Source: Halarcobacter mediterraneus | Lineage (GTDB): Bacteria; Campylobacterota; Campylobacteria; Campylobacterales; Arcobacteraceae | Direction of reading: 5' to 3' | Assembly (NCBI RefSeq): GCF_004116625.1 | Contig: NZ_NXIE01000004.1 | Location: 186,001-250,000 of the forward strand | DNA length: 64,000 bases | Shown: piece by piece, positions 7,794 to 16,616 of the stretch | Layout of the letters: every line of letters begins with the position of its first letter | How positions within the stretch are numbered: the stretch's first letter is position 1 | The notes under the pieces: model-generated | What the model was told of the DNA's origin: nothing | What the model saw: the letters and a program-made list of their open reading frames with translations, nothing else | Databases searched by the model: none | Translations under genes and position numbers: made by a program

Positions 7794-10448
7794 ATCATCA
7801 TTTGGAATACCTAGGTAAAAACCTTGAGAATAGTCAACATTTAATTTTTTGACTTCTTCAAAAGTTTCTTTATCAGAAACAAATTCAGCAATGGTTTGAA
7901 ATCCCATTTTGTTTGCAAAATCTATCATTGTTTTTACTAACTCTTTTGAACTTTCATTTATAGTAATATCTTTTATTAAAGAACCATCAAGTTTTATATA
8001 ATCTGCATCAATTCTAAGTAGATATTCAAAGTTACTATATCCTGTACCAAAATCATCAATTGCAATTTTACAACCATAAGATTTAAACTGTTTTACAAAA
8101 TCACTAATTTTGTCAAAATCTTCTATATTCTCAGACTCTACTAATTCTAAAACTAGTTTATCATTTATTTTATATTCTTTTATTTTTTTCGTTAAGTATT
8201 CAATTAGTTCTTTATTTAAAATATCTTCTATTGTTAAGTTTATAGAAAATTCACAGTCTAAATTTTCAAATTTCTTAAAAGATATATCTATTACTTTTTT
8301 GGTAATTTCAATATATTGTTTAGATTTTTTAGCAATTCCTAAGAAGTAAAAAGGGGAAATCAATTTCCCATCTTTTTCTTTCATTCGTACTAAAACCTCA
8401 TATTTTTCAATTTTCATTGTTTTATTATTTAAAATTGGTTGGTATTGAACAACAATTCTATCATCATGTAAGGCACTTTTTATTTTTTCAACCCAAATAA
8501 GACTATCTTCAAATTCCCTTTCTATTTGAAGTTTTTTAGAATATATTAATAAATGTTTGTTTAATTTCTTTGCATGTTTATTCGCAACTTCTGCTGTTAA
8601 TAAAACTTCATACTGATGTTCAAATGATATTCCAACAGTAGTAAGTATATCAAAAGATTTCACTCCTAAATCAATTTTTGATTCAATCATTTTTGTATTT
8701 AAAAGTTCAATAAAATTTGTAAATTTAGTTTGATCTAAACTATTATTTAAAATAGCAAACTTATCTGCATGTAGTCTATAAAGTACAAAATCTTTATTCA
8801 AATAACTTTGAATTAAAATAGAAAATTGTCTAATTACAACATCTCCTATAACATGTCCATAAAAGTCATTTATTGAAGAAAAGTTATCTATATCAATAAC
8901 TGCAATATTATTTAAATCATGTTTTTCTAATTCTTCAACTAACTTTGTTCTATTTCCACAGTTTGTTAAACTATCTTTTGTTGCCAAATCCAAAAGACTT
9001 TGTTTTTGCTCCATTAGTTCTGTAATATCATGTCTAATACCAACATATTCAAGTATTTTATTTTTTTTATCAAGTATTGGAACAACTGCTAATTTAACAT
9101 AATAAGAACTACCATCTTTTTTTCTATTTTTTAAAATTCCTGTCCAAGTTTTTTTATCTTGTATATTGTTCCATAATTCTTTGAAAGTTTCTTTAGGCGT
9201 ATCTTTTGAACGAAGAAGTGAATGAGGTTTTCCAATGGCTTCCTCTTTTGTATATCCTGTAACTTTACAGAAGTTATCATTTACATAGGTGATATTACCT
9301 TTTAAGTCAGCTTTTGTAATTATATTATCTATATTCATAGCTTCAATATATTCATTAAAAAGAAGCTCTATTTCTTCAAGTTTTTCTTTTTCTTGAAAAA
9401 GTTTTTTTGCAAGTTTTGAAGGAATTAAAGAGAGTAAAATACCTAGAAAAATACTAATAATAAAAACAATAGATAAAATATTTAATAGTGAATTGATGAT
9501 TGATTTTTTCAATTGAGCAATATTATCTTTTTTTGTTTCTAAAATTAAAAATAATTTTTGTTTTAAATTTAATTCATCACTTATATATTTAGAAAAAATA
9601 TTTTTATTTAAATATTCTTTACTTTTTAAAATAGCATTTACTTCTTCTGGTAAATAATTTTTTAGTTTTATATTTTTTTGTAAATCTTTTGACCATGATA
9701 AATCTTTTATGGAGTTGTTAAATGCAGTTTCTCCAAATAAGAATTCTCCTTTTTCATCAACTAGTGAAACCTTAAATAAGTTGGATTTTTGAAGTTCATT
9801 TAGGATTTCTTCCATAAAAATATTAAAAATAATAATACCTTTAAACTCTTGCAGGTCATAAAGTACGGTTGCTATTCTAAAAGTAGGAACATAAGGTATT
9901 TGTATTTTATTATTCTCAATATTTAAATCAATATTAGAAGTCCAATATGTATTATCTAAAATTTTTGATGTTTCTTTGAAGTAGTATCTTTGAGACTTAT
10001 CTTGAAGTTGTGATTCTTTTGTTTGTATAGCTTCTTCTAAAAAAGTTCGTTCAAAACGAATTTTTTCTAAACCTTTATTATCAATAAACCTTAATTGCAT
10101 TATTTTTTGGTCAGAATTTATAATATGGGAAAATAACTTACTTAAAGTATCTTTACTCTTTTTATCTTGCTTTTGTAAATATTCTAACATAAGTTCGTTT
10201 TTTCTAAGTGAAAAAAGGTAGTTTTTATATCTTTTTAAATAGTTATTTAATTTTGAAACTTTATTTTCTATTTCAAGATTTGCATCTATAATAATTTTAT
10301 TTTCTAATTGTTTTTCTTGATATTTGTAATTTATATAAAAAGTTAGAGAAGTGGTTAAAAAACCAAATAATACAAAAGATAGTACAAAGAATATCTTTAT
10401 ATTAAAGGCATTTTTTATAAATATATTAAATCTGCTTTTTTTTATCAT
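7779..10448 (-). CDS. Membrane PAS / degenerate GGDEF / EAL phosphodiesterase
   Basis: The 889-residue product has two membrane helices (about 22-44 and 318-342) around a roughly 270-residue extracytoplasmic sensor, then PAS (about 370-480), GGDEF (about 488-640) and EAL (about 660-885). The active-site motif of the GGDEF domain is replaced by LHADKFAI (near 561), so cyclase activity is unlikely. The EAL domain keeps its key residues: YEVLVRM, SINLTIEDI, ELVESE, IAIDDFGTGYS, YIKLDGSLI and TIAEFVS. It should hydrolyse c-di-GMP, with the GGDEF remnant perhaps binding GTP as a regulator. It is a single gene, and its ribosome site lies in a small hairpin (see 10449-10484). Confidence 0.88.
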   Translation of the reverse strand: MIKKSRFNIFIKNAFNIKIFFVLSFVLFGFLTTSLTFYINYKYQEKQLENKIIIDANLEIENKVSKLNNYLKRYKNYLFSLRKNELMLEYLQKQDKKSKDTLSKLFSHIINSDQKIMQLRFIDNKGLEKIRFERTFLEEAIQTKESQLQDKSQRYYFKETSKILDNTYWTSNIDLNIENNKIQIPYVPTFRIATVLYDLQEFKGIIIFNIFMEEILNELQKSNLFKVSLVDEKGEFLFGETAFNNSIKDLSWSKDLQKNIKLKNYLPEEVNAILKSKEYLNKNIFSKYISDELNLKQKLFLILETKKDNIAQLKKSIINSLLNILSIVFIISIFLGILLSLIPSKLAKKLFQEKEKLEEIELLFNEYIEAMNIDNIITKADLKGNITYVNDNFCKVTGYTKEEAIGKPHSLLRSKDTPKETFKELWNNIQDKKTWTGILKNRKKDGSSYYVKLAVVPILDKKNKILEYVGIRHDITELMEQKQSLLDLATKDSLTNCGNRTKLVEELEKHDLNNIAVIDIDNFSSINDFYGHVIGDVVIRQFSILIQSYLNKDFVLYRLHADKFAILNNSLDQTKFTNFIELLNTKMIESKIDLGVKSFDILTTVGISFEHQYEVLLTAEVANKHAKKLNKHLLIYSKKLQIEREFEDSLIWVEKIKSALHDDRIVVQYQPILNNKTMKIEKYEVLVRMKEKDGKLISPFYFLGIAKKSKQYIEITKKVIDISFKKFENLDCEFSINLTIEDILNKELIEYLTKKIKEYKINDKLVLELVESENIEDFDKISDFVKQFKSYGCKIAIDDFGTGYSNFEYLLRIDADYIKLDGSLIKDITINESSKELVKTMIDFANKMGFQTIAEFVSDKETFEEVKKLNVDYSQGFYLGIPNDDLIND

Positions 10449-10484
10449 TTTACCTCAGTTTTTAATAATTGAGGCAATATTATA
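10449..10484 (-). promoter_or_regulatory. Promoter and ribosome-site hairpin of the EAL gene
   Basis: On the minus strand TGATATAAT gives a consensus -10 (10484-10479). The short leader then reads GCCTCA, a 12-base loop and TGAGGT, with GAGG as the ribosome site four bases before the ATG. The six-pair stem (one G-U) would hide the ribosome site. The hairpin is small, so its effect is uncertain. Confidence 0.4.
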
Positions 10485-10507
10485 TCATAAGAAAACCAAC
10501 TAATAAT

Positions 10508-11455
10508 TTAAGGCTTGATTTTCTTATATGCTTCATCTAAACTTTTTGATGCAGTGAGAAGTTGAACTTTTTCTTTTTTATTTAAAGATAATCTTAGTCT
10601 ATGTTCAATTCCTAAAGAACCAATTACACAAGGAAGACTTAATACTGTACCTTTTTCCAGATTATATTCTTCATTTGCTCCTACGGAAACTGAAAATATT
10701 TTTTTCTCATCCCTTATAACACATTGAATAAGTTTTGCAACAGCAATTGCTACTCCAAAATTTGTATAACCTTTTCTTTGTATTATTTCATAGGCTCTTT
10801 TTTTTACTATTTGCATAGTTTTTTCTTTCATTTCTTTAAGCTCTAAATTTTTTGGTAAAGGAAAGTTTTTTAGTTTAATTGAACCTATAATAGCATTTGA
10901 CCACACTGCAAATTCACTATCTCCATGTTCTCCTACGACGTGAATATGTACATTTTTTCTATTAACATTTAATTCTTTTCCTACTTGATAACGTAGTCTT
11001 GAAGTATCTAAAACAGTTCCTGATCCAAATATTTTTTTCTTATCTCTTGAACTTGTTTCTTGTGCTACCCTTGTAAGAATATCTACAGGATTCGATACCA
11101 TTATAAGTACAGCATTGGGTGCGAATTTATCAAGTTTTGTTATTATTTCTTTTGTAATTTTTGTATTTCTTCCAAGGAGTTCTAACCTCGTTTCTCCTTC
11201 TTTTTGTCTTGCTCCAACTGTGATTGCAATTACATTGCAATCAGAAATGTCTTCATATTTATTAGTGGCTTTGATTTTCATTTCAGATAATAAAGGAATT
11301 GTATCATCGATATCCATTGCTTCGGCAACAGCTTTATTTTTATCTCTATTAAATAAGACTATTTCTTTACCAATATTTCTAAGAACAAGTGCATTAACAA
11401 TAGCTGCACCTACATTTCCTGCACCAATAACACCTATTTTAGAATAGTTTAACAT
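10508..11455 (-). CDS. ldh: L-lactate dehydrogenase
   Basis: This is a 315-residue member of the lactate/malate dehydrogenase family. The nucleotide loop is GAGNVG (11-16). The specificity position is Q84 in GARQKEGETR, which marks lactate rather than malate (malate enzymes have arginine there). Catalytic residues are R90, D150, R153 and H177 (VGEHGDSE). The enzyme interconverts pyruvate and L-lactate in the cytosol. The acidic residue after the second beta strand that normally binds the NAD ribose is replaced by N36-R37 (VLFNRD), so the coenzyme preference may have moved towards NADP. It lies just after a histidine kinase gene on the same strand, separated by an AT-only hairpin. Confidence 0.88.
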   Translation of the reverse strand: MLNYSKIGVIGAGNVGAAIVNALVLRNIGKEIVLFNRDKNKAVAEAMDIDDTIPLLSEMKIKATNKYEDISDCNVIAITVGARQKEGETRLELLGRNTKITKEIITKLDKFAPNAVLIMVSNPVDILTRVAQETSSRDKKKIFGSGTVLDTSRLRYQVGKELNVNRKNVHIHVVGEHGDSEFAVWSNAIIGSIKLKNFPLPKNLELKEMKEKTMQIVKKRAYEIIQRKGYTNFGVAIAVAKLIQCVIRDEKKIFSVSVGANEEYNLEKGTVLSLPCVIGSLGIEHRLRLSLNKKEKVQLLTASKSLDEAYKKIKP

Positions 11456-11465
11456 TTGAAGCCTT

Positions 11466-11504
11466 TTTTTCTTTAAATTTTAGCTAGATAAATTTAAAGA
11501 AAAA
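11466..11504. repeat. Perfect 15-bp A/T-rich inverted repeat upstream of ldh
   Basis: The arms 11466-11480 and 11490-11504 are exact reverse complements of 15 bp around a 9-base loop. It begins five bases after the stop of the histidine kinase gene and ends next to the AAGG ribosome site of ldh on the minus strand. There is no following U-run on either strand, so it is not a standard intrinsic terminator. It could be a processing or stability hairpin or a protein-binding dyad. Confidence 0.6.
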
Positions 11505-11508
11505 TTAT

Positions 11509-13449
11509 TTAAAGTTCAAATCTTATTTCAAAACATGCACCTTTATAGTTTTTATTAAAATAGTTAAAGTTTTTATTAAAAACAAAAATTTGACCATCTA
11601 AATGTTTTGTCACAAGTTCTTCGGTCATATATAAACCAATTCCTGTTCCTTGTGCTTGATGTTTTGTAGTAAAATAGGGTTCAAAAACTCTATTTATAAT
11701 CTTTTCTTCTATTCCTCCGGCATTGTCATAGATTTTTATTACTAAATAATTTTCTTCTTTTAATACATCAATAAAGATTAGTTTTTTCTCTTGAGTTTCA
11801 TTGAAGATCTCAAGTGCATCACGTGAATTATTTAATATATTTAGTAAGACTTGTATTAACTTATTATTTATTGTAAAAAGTTCTTCATTACAAGTAATAT
11901 TTTTTATAATATGAATACTTTGTGCATTAAATTGAGCTTCAATTAGTTTCAAAGTATTATTAATTAAATCTTCAATAAAAACTTTTTCTTTTTCTTTTAT
12001 ATTTGGTCTAAAAAAGTTTCTAAAGTCTTCAATTATTTTTGATAAAAGTTGACTAGAATCATTTATTGTATTTAAAGCTGAGTATAAGTCTTTATCTTTT
12101 AATGTACCCATTTCCTTTTGTATTATTACTCCTGTTGCCGCTACAGAAATTGTAGATAATGGCTGTCTCCATTGATGAGCAATATTCCCTATCATCTCTC
12201 CCATTGCAGCCATTTTTGATTGTTGATATAAAACAGCTTCTTTTTGTTTTGTTTGAGTTAAATCTACAAAAGATGAAATAACTACATTTTTATTATTTAT
12301 TTTTGCCTTGCTTATTTTTATTAATAAAGGAAGAACTTTTCCTTTTGCTGTAAGAATTTTTATTTCAAAAGTTTTATTATATTCTTTTCTCAAATTATTT
12401 ATTATTGTTTTCTTATCTTCTTTAATAACTAAATCTAAAATATTTTTCCCTAAAAACTCTTTTTTATCATATTCTAAAATTTTTAAAGCATAGTTATTTA
12501 TACTAATACATTTATTGTTTTGACTTACTATAACACCATCTATAGAACTATTTAATATTTTTAACATATCTTGATTTATTTTTTTCAATAATTGATGTCT
12601 ATATATAAGAAAAATAATAATCAATGATGCCATAAATACAATAATAAAAATAGTAGTATAGTCTATTCTTTCTTTTATTATTGTTGGTTGTGTCCATCTT
12701 GAGTATATGTCTTTTTTCTCTTCATATGAGATAGAATGAATAGTTTTATTAATAATAGATAATAAGACTTTTTGGTCTTTTTGAAGTAAAAATCTATGGT
12801 CATACATAAACGATGTTGTACCTGATATTTTTAAATTTTTTAAATAATTTTCAGTCATATAATATATAGAAGTGGCAATATGTCCAATAAAGGCATCAAC
12901 TCTTTCTTTTTCAACAAGAAGTAATGCTTCTGTTATAGAATCTGTTTGAACTATATTTATCTTTGGATAGTTCTCTTTTATAAAGTTATAACTAGTGTAG
13001 TATTTTGGAACAGCAATAGTTTTATTTTTTAAGCTATTTAAATCTTTTAAATGTTTATATTTAGATGTTGATGTTACAATTACCATTGGATAGGAAATAT
13101 ATAAATCACTTATTATTCCATTGTGTATTTCATTCATACTAGAATCTACACCTGGAAGTAAATCAATCTCTTTTTTCTTAAATTTATTTATAGCATCTTT
13201 CCAGTTTTCTGAAGGTATATATTTAAACTTTATTCCAGTTTTTTTTGAGATAATATTTAAATAGTCTGCCATTATCCCTTCCATCTTATTATCTTTAATA
13301 ATTGATAGTGGAATCCAGTTTACTTCACTAAAAGTTACGATAGGATTATTTTTAATCCATTGTTTTTCTTCTTGGTTTAGGTTTATGTTTTCATTTGCTT
13401 CTAAAAAGTTTAGGCAGATGAATATTAGTAATAATATTAATTTTTTCAT
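11509..13449 (-). CDS. Hybrid sensor: binding-protein domain, PAS, histidine kinase
   Basis: The 646-residue protein starts with a signal peptide (KKLILLLIFICLNFLEA) and one SBP family 3 domain (about 22-262). A membrane helix follows at about 268-290, then a PAS domain (about 300-410) and a kinase core. The core has an H-box GNIAHQWRQPLSTI near residue 426, an N-box LLNILNNSRDAL, a G1 box IYDNAGGI and a G2 box GTGIGLYMTE. The sensor resembles the second binding domain of the SpoIIE receptor at 3700-6861 along its whole length (SEVNWxPLxII, YTSYNxIKExYP, GHxAxxIYYMT). The two proteins therefore probably sense related ligands with different outputs. No cognate response regulator is visible. 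A minus-strand TATAAT lies at 13496-13491. Confidence 0.88.
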   Translation of the reverse strand: MKKLILLLIFICLNFLEANENINLNQEEKQWIKNNPIVTFSEVNWIPLSIIKDNKMEGIMADYLNIISKKTGIKFKYIPSENWKDAINKFKKKEIDLLPGVDSSMNEIHNGIISDLYISYPMVIVTSTSKYKHLKDLNSLKNKTIAVPKYYTSYNFIKENYPKINIVQTDSITEALLLVEKERVDAFIGHIATSIYYMTENYLKNLKISGTTSFMYDHRFLLQKDQKVLLSIINKTIHSISYEEKKDIYSRWTQPTIIKERIDYTTIFIIVFMASLIIIFLIYRHQLLKKINQDMLKILNSSIDGVIVSQNNKCISINNYALKILEYDKKEFLGKNILDLVIKEDKKTIINNLRKEYNKTFEIKILTAKGKVLPLLIKISKAKINNKNVVISSFVDLTQTKQKEAVLYQQSKMAAMGEMIGNIAHQWRQPLSTISVAATGVIIQKEMGTLKDKDLYSALNTINDSSQLLSKIIEDFRNFFRPNIKEKEKVFIEDLINNTLKLIEAQFNAQSIHIIKNITCNEELFTINNKLIQVLLNILNNSRDALEIFNETQEKKLIFIDVLKEENYLVIKIYDNAGGIEEKIINRVFEPYFTTKHQAQGTGIGLYMTEELVTKHLDGQIFVFNKNFNYFNKNYKGACFEIRFEL

Positions 13450-13586
13450 GTTCTTTTCCTATATTCTACTTTATTAGTAACTATAAGAATATTATATGCT
13501 TAAAAGGTAACACAATAGTATTATAATGTAAAATAATTTAAAGTTTGATTTTTTTATTTTATAAAATATTTTTGATAGAAGATTTT

Positions 13587-13612
13587 ATAAATAGGACAAA
13601 AGTCCTATTTAT
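13587..13612 (-). terminator. Probable terminator after dctM
   Basis: An 11-bp perfect stem (core AAATAGGAC/GTCCTATTT) with an AAAA loop lies 12 bases beyond the dctM stop. Neither strand has a strong U-run after it, so it may be a weak or Rho-assisted terminator. It is nearly symmetrical and could act in both directions. Confidence 0.5.
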
Positions 13613-13623
13613 TATAGTTGTTA

Positions 13624-14907
13624 TTAACCACCATACATCAAGTTAGGTAAAAACATAGTAATCTGAGGAATATAAGTTACTAAAATTAATCCTACTAAGA
13701 TAGTCATTGTCCAAGGGAAGGCTGCTACAATAACATCTTTTATACTCATTCCAGTAAGTCCAGATGTAACAAATAAATTTAATCCTACAGGTGGGGATAC
13801 CATTCCAAGTTCCATATTAACTGTAATAATAATACCAAAATGAATAGGATCAATTCCAAGTGCAACGGCAACAGGAAGTAATAAAGGTACCATAATCATA
13901 ATAATAGCACTTGGTTCCATAAATGAACCAGCTAAAATTAGAAGTAAGTTAACAGCTATTAAGAACATATATTTATTTACATTTGCTTCAACTAAAGCTT
14001 CAGTAATTGCTTGAGGAATATTTTCAATTGTTAAAAAGTGTGCAAATAACATTGCATTTGCAATAATAAACATAATCATTGCAGTAGTTTTTGCAGACTC
14101 TAAAGCAGTTGGCCATATTTCAGTGATTTTTATATCTTTATAAATAAAAACAGAAACGATAAATGCCCAAACGCAAGCTACAGCAGCAGCTTCAGTTGGT
14201 GTAAAAATACCTCCATAGATACCACCAATAACTAAAACAATAGTCATAAGTCCCCATGAGGCATCTTTCATTTTTGCTAATCTCTCTTTAAAAGGTTTTG
14301 GTTCAGTTCTTTCAAAGCCTAATCTTCTTGCACCAATATATGTTACAACCATCATCATAATACCAAGCATTATTCCAGGAACAACCCCAGCCATAAATAG
14401 TTTACCAATAGAAACTTCAGCTGTAACTCCATAAACGATTAATACAATTGAGGGTGGTATCAAAATTCCAAGAGAACCAGCTGTTGCAATAGTCCCGACT
14501 GCATATTTCTTTGGATATCCAGCTTGCATAATTGCCCCAAACATAATTGAACCAATAGCAACAACAGTAGCAGGAGAAGAACCAGATACAGCTGCAAATA
14601 TTATTGAAGCAAAAATTGCAGAAATAGGAAGCCCACCAGGAAGATGACCTACTACAGATTTAGCAAACTCAATAATTCTTTGTGCAGCACTACCTTTTGA
14701 TAATAGATTCCCTGCAAAAATAAACATTGGAATTGCCATTAAAGAGTAATGTTCTACTTTGTTAAATATCATTGCTGATACTTCAATAGGTGAAATAGGA
14801 GTAAATAATAATAGTGTTACAAAAGTAGCAGCTCCAAGACAAATTGCAATAGGAGTTCCTAAAATAACTAAAAAGAAAAATATTCCAAATAATACAGCTA
14901 CACTCAT
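13624..14907 (-). CDS. dctM: TRAP transporter large permease DctM
   Basis: The 427-residue, highly hydrophobic protein has the DctM length and pattern: about 12 membrane segments, GTPIAICLGAA near the N-terminus, a PMFIFAGNLLSKG segment, SGSSPATVVAIGSIM, and NMELGMVSPPVGLNLFV near the C-terminus. DctM is the translocating subunit that moves a carboxylate with sodium across the inner membrane. It receives substrate from DctP and is held by DctQ. The ATG overlaps the dctQ stop by four bases. It closes the operon dctP-dctQ-dctM, with a hairpin downstream. Confidence 0.95.
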   Translation of the reverse strand: MSVAVLFGIFFFLVILGTPIAICLGAATFVTLLLFTPISPIEVSAMIFNKVEHYSLMAIPMFIFAGNLLSKGSAAQRIIEFAKSVVGHLPGGLPISAIFASIIFAAVSGSSPATVVAIGSIMFGAIMQAGYPKKYAVGTIATAGSLGILIPPSIVLIVYGVTAEVSIGKLFMAGVVPGIMLGIMMMVVTYIGARRLGFERTEPKPFKERLAKMKDASWGLMTIVLVIGGIYGGIFTPTEAAAVACVWAFIVSVFIYKDIKITEIWPTALESAKTTAMIMFIIANAMLFAHFLTIENIPQAITEALVEANVNKYMFLIAVNLLLILAGSFMEPSAIIMIMVPLLLPVAVALGIDPIHFGIIITVNMELGMVSPPVGLNLFVTSGLTGMSIKDVIVAAFPWTMTILVGLILVTYIPQITMFLPNLMYGG

Positions 14908-15527
14908 AGCATTCCTCCTGTTTTCTTTTCAACTTCTTTTACCATATTATTTAGTTCTTTTACATGTTCATTTTTATTGTCACTTTGTTTTTCTCCAAGT
15001 TCTGCTAAAATCATTTCAGCTTCACTCTCTTTTAAGATTTTATCATGGCTTGTAGATAAAATACCATGAATTCTTTCTGCTACTCTATATGCTGCAAAAG
15101 CAAAAGAAATAGGGATAACAAGATAAATTACCCACATTGGTATATTCCAAAGATCAATTGATCTTTCATCTAAATCAATAACTAATAAAATATATTCATA
15201 TCCATAATATGAAACAGCACATAAGAAAATAAAAGTTACTAGATGGGAAAGTAGAAGCATAATTTTTGCAATTCTAGATGGCATTAAATCCAAAATAATT
15301 GTAACTGCAATATGAGCATCTTTTTTAAAACAGTATGCTGCTCCAAAAAATACACTCCATAAAAACAAGAATACCGTTAATTCTGTTGCCCATACCAGTG
15401 AAGCATCAAATACATATCTTGCTACAACATTTATAAATGCAACTGCAACCCCGGCAGAAATACCGATGGCTGCAATTGATTGGTTAATAAATCCAATAAT
15501 TTTACTAATAGTTTTTAATACAATCAT
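14904..15527 (-). CDS. dctQ: TRAP transporter small permease DctQ
   Basis: The 207-residue product has four predicted membrane helices, including AIGISAGVAVAFINVVARYV and ELTVFLFLWSVFFGAAYCF, as expected of DctQ. A charged cytoplasmic tail of about 45 residues (EKQSDNKNEHVKELNN) makes it slightly longer than the shortest family members. DctQ pairs with DctM and couples to DctP. Its ribosome site GGAG lies within the last codons of the upstream dctP copy, so the 3' end of that copy is fixed by the need to start dctQ translation. The gene begins three bases after that dctP stop. Confidence 0.93.
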   Translation of the reverse strand: MIVLKTISKIIGFINQSIAAIGISAGVAVAFINVVARYVFDASLVWATELTVFLFLWSVFFGAAYCFKKDAHIAVTIILDLMPSRIAKIMLLLSHLVTFIFLCAVSYYGYEYILLVIDLDERSIDLWNIPMWVIYLVIPISFAFAAYRVAERIHGILSTSHDKILKESEAEMILAELGEKQSDNKNEHVKELNNMVKEVEKKTGGML

Positions 15528-15530
15528 TTT

Positions 15531-16586
15531 TTACTCCGTCGCTAATGCGCCTTTAATAAGGTCTTCACCGATTTTATTGTTGTCGTAGAATTCAGGATAA
15601 ATTTTACTAACAGCAGTTCTCCAAGCCTCTTTTTGCTCATCAGTTAAATGAAGGATTTCTAACTTACCAGTAGAATCAGCATATTCTTTGATTAAGTTAA
15701 ATTGTTCATTGTTTAAATCAGCAGCAAGTTGTCTTTCTTTTTCAGTAGCTTCATTCATAGCTTGTTTAACATCTTCTTGTAAATCAGCAGGTAAAGAATT
15801 ACAGAATTTTTTAGATAAAACAACTAAATAACCTAAGTAACCATGATAAGAAATAGTTAAATACTTTTGAACCTCATGGAACTTTTTCGTATAAATATTA
15901 GAAATAGGGTTCTCAGCCGCATCAATAACACCTTGCTGTAATCCAGAATAAACTTCAGAGAAAGGCATCATTTGAGGGTTAGCACCAACAGCATGGAATT
16001 GAGCTTCTAAAACTTTAGAAGACATAATTCTAAATTTTTGACCTTGAGCATCTTCAGGAAGAACTAAAGGTTTTTGAGAAGAAGATAATTGTTTAAAACC
16101 ATTATCCCAAAAAGATAAAGCAACATATCCCTTATCAGTAACCATATCTTTAAGTTTTTGACCAACTTCACCATCTTGAACTCTATGTAAATGATCAATA
16201 TCTTTAAATAAGAAAGGTAAATCAAATAAAGCTAATTGAGGAACAATCTTACCAAATTTAGAAAAAGCAGGTGCAGCCATTTGAACAGAATCTAACTTTA
16301 AAGCTTTTAAAACAGCATTATCAGTATAAAGTTGAGAAGAAGGGTAAACTTGAACATCAATTCTACCTTCTGATAACTCCTCAAGTCTTTTTTCAAAGAA
16401 ATCAGCAGCTTGCCCTTTAGGTGTATTAGCACTTACAACATGAGAAAATTTTAATACAAATTGCTCAGCAGTTTGTTTAGTTGTTTGAGATTCATTGTTT
16501 TCTTTTTTAGTATCTCCACAACCTGTGAATAATAACATCGAAGCTACCGCTACACTCGATACTATCCCTTTCATTGTTTTTGTCAT
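15531..16586 (-). CDS. dctP: TRAP solute-binding protein DctP, copy A
   Basis: The 351-residue binding protein has a lipoprotein signal (MLLFTGC, acyl cysteine 23), so it is membrane-anchored, whereas many TRAP binding proteins are free. Family marks include FSHVVSANTPKG, GQKFRIMSS with the carboxylate-binding arginine, and ENPISNIY. These fit the C4-dicarboxylate DctP group. It is the operon copy, directly before dctQ. It differs from copy B at only two internal residues: Y247 (D in B) and C262 (W in B). Tryptophan in the FWxxLP segment is the usual family residue, so copy A is the unusual one. The last residues differ too (LATE, against LNTK in B). Confidence 0.92.
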   Translation of the reverse strand: MTKTMKGIVSSVAVASMLLFTGCGDTKKENNESQTTKQTAEQFVLKFSHVVSANTPKGQAADFFEKRLEELSEGRIDVQVYPSSQLYTDNAVLKALKLDSVQMAAPAFSKFGKIVPQLALFDLPFLFKDIDHLHRVQDGEVGQKLKDMVTDKGYVALSFWDNGFKQLSSSQKPLVLPEDAQGQKFRIMSSKVLEAQFHAVGANPQMMPFSEVYSGLQQGVIDAAENPISNIYTKKFHEVQKYLTISYHGYLGYLVVLSKKFCNSLPADLQEDVKQAMNEATEKERQLAADLNNEQFNLIKEYADSTGKLEILHLTDEQKEAWRTAVSKIYPEFYDNNKIGEDLIKGALATE

Positions 16587-16599
16587 CTCTTTTCTCCTT
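15546..16599. repeat. dctP direct repeat, unit A (1054 bp)
   Basis: Positions 15546-16599 match 16747-17800 at a constant offset of 1201 bases. I found only two differences: 15801 (a) against 17002 (c), and 15848 (a) against 17049 (c). The match stops sharply just beyond the ribosome site and just inside the 3' end of the gene. Confidence 0.9.
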
Positions 16600-16616
16600 T
16601 TTAGTATTATTCTTTG

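Noticed and set aside
11115-11447. Plus-strand frame of 110 codons antisense to ldh
   Set aside because: The ldh frame has all catalytic residues; the opposite frame is a shadow without ribosome site or family pattern.
13522-13527. Plus-strand TATAAT in the gap upstream of the hybrid kinase
   Set aside because: No plus-strand gene follows for more than 4 kb; it is probably a chance match in A/T-rich sequence.
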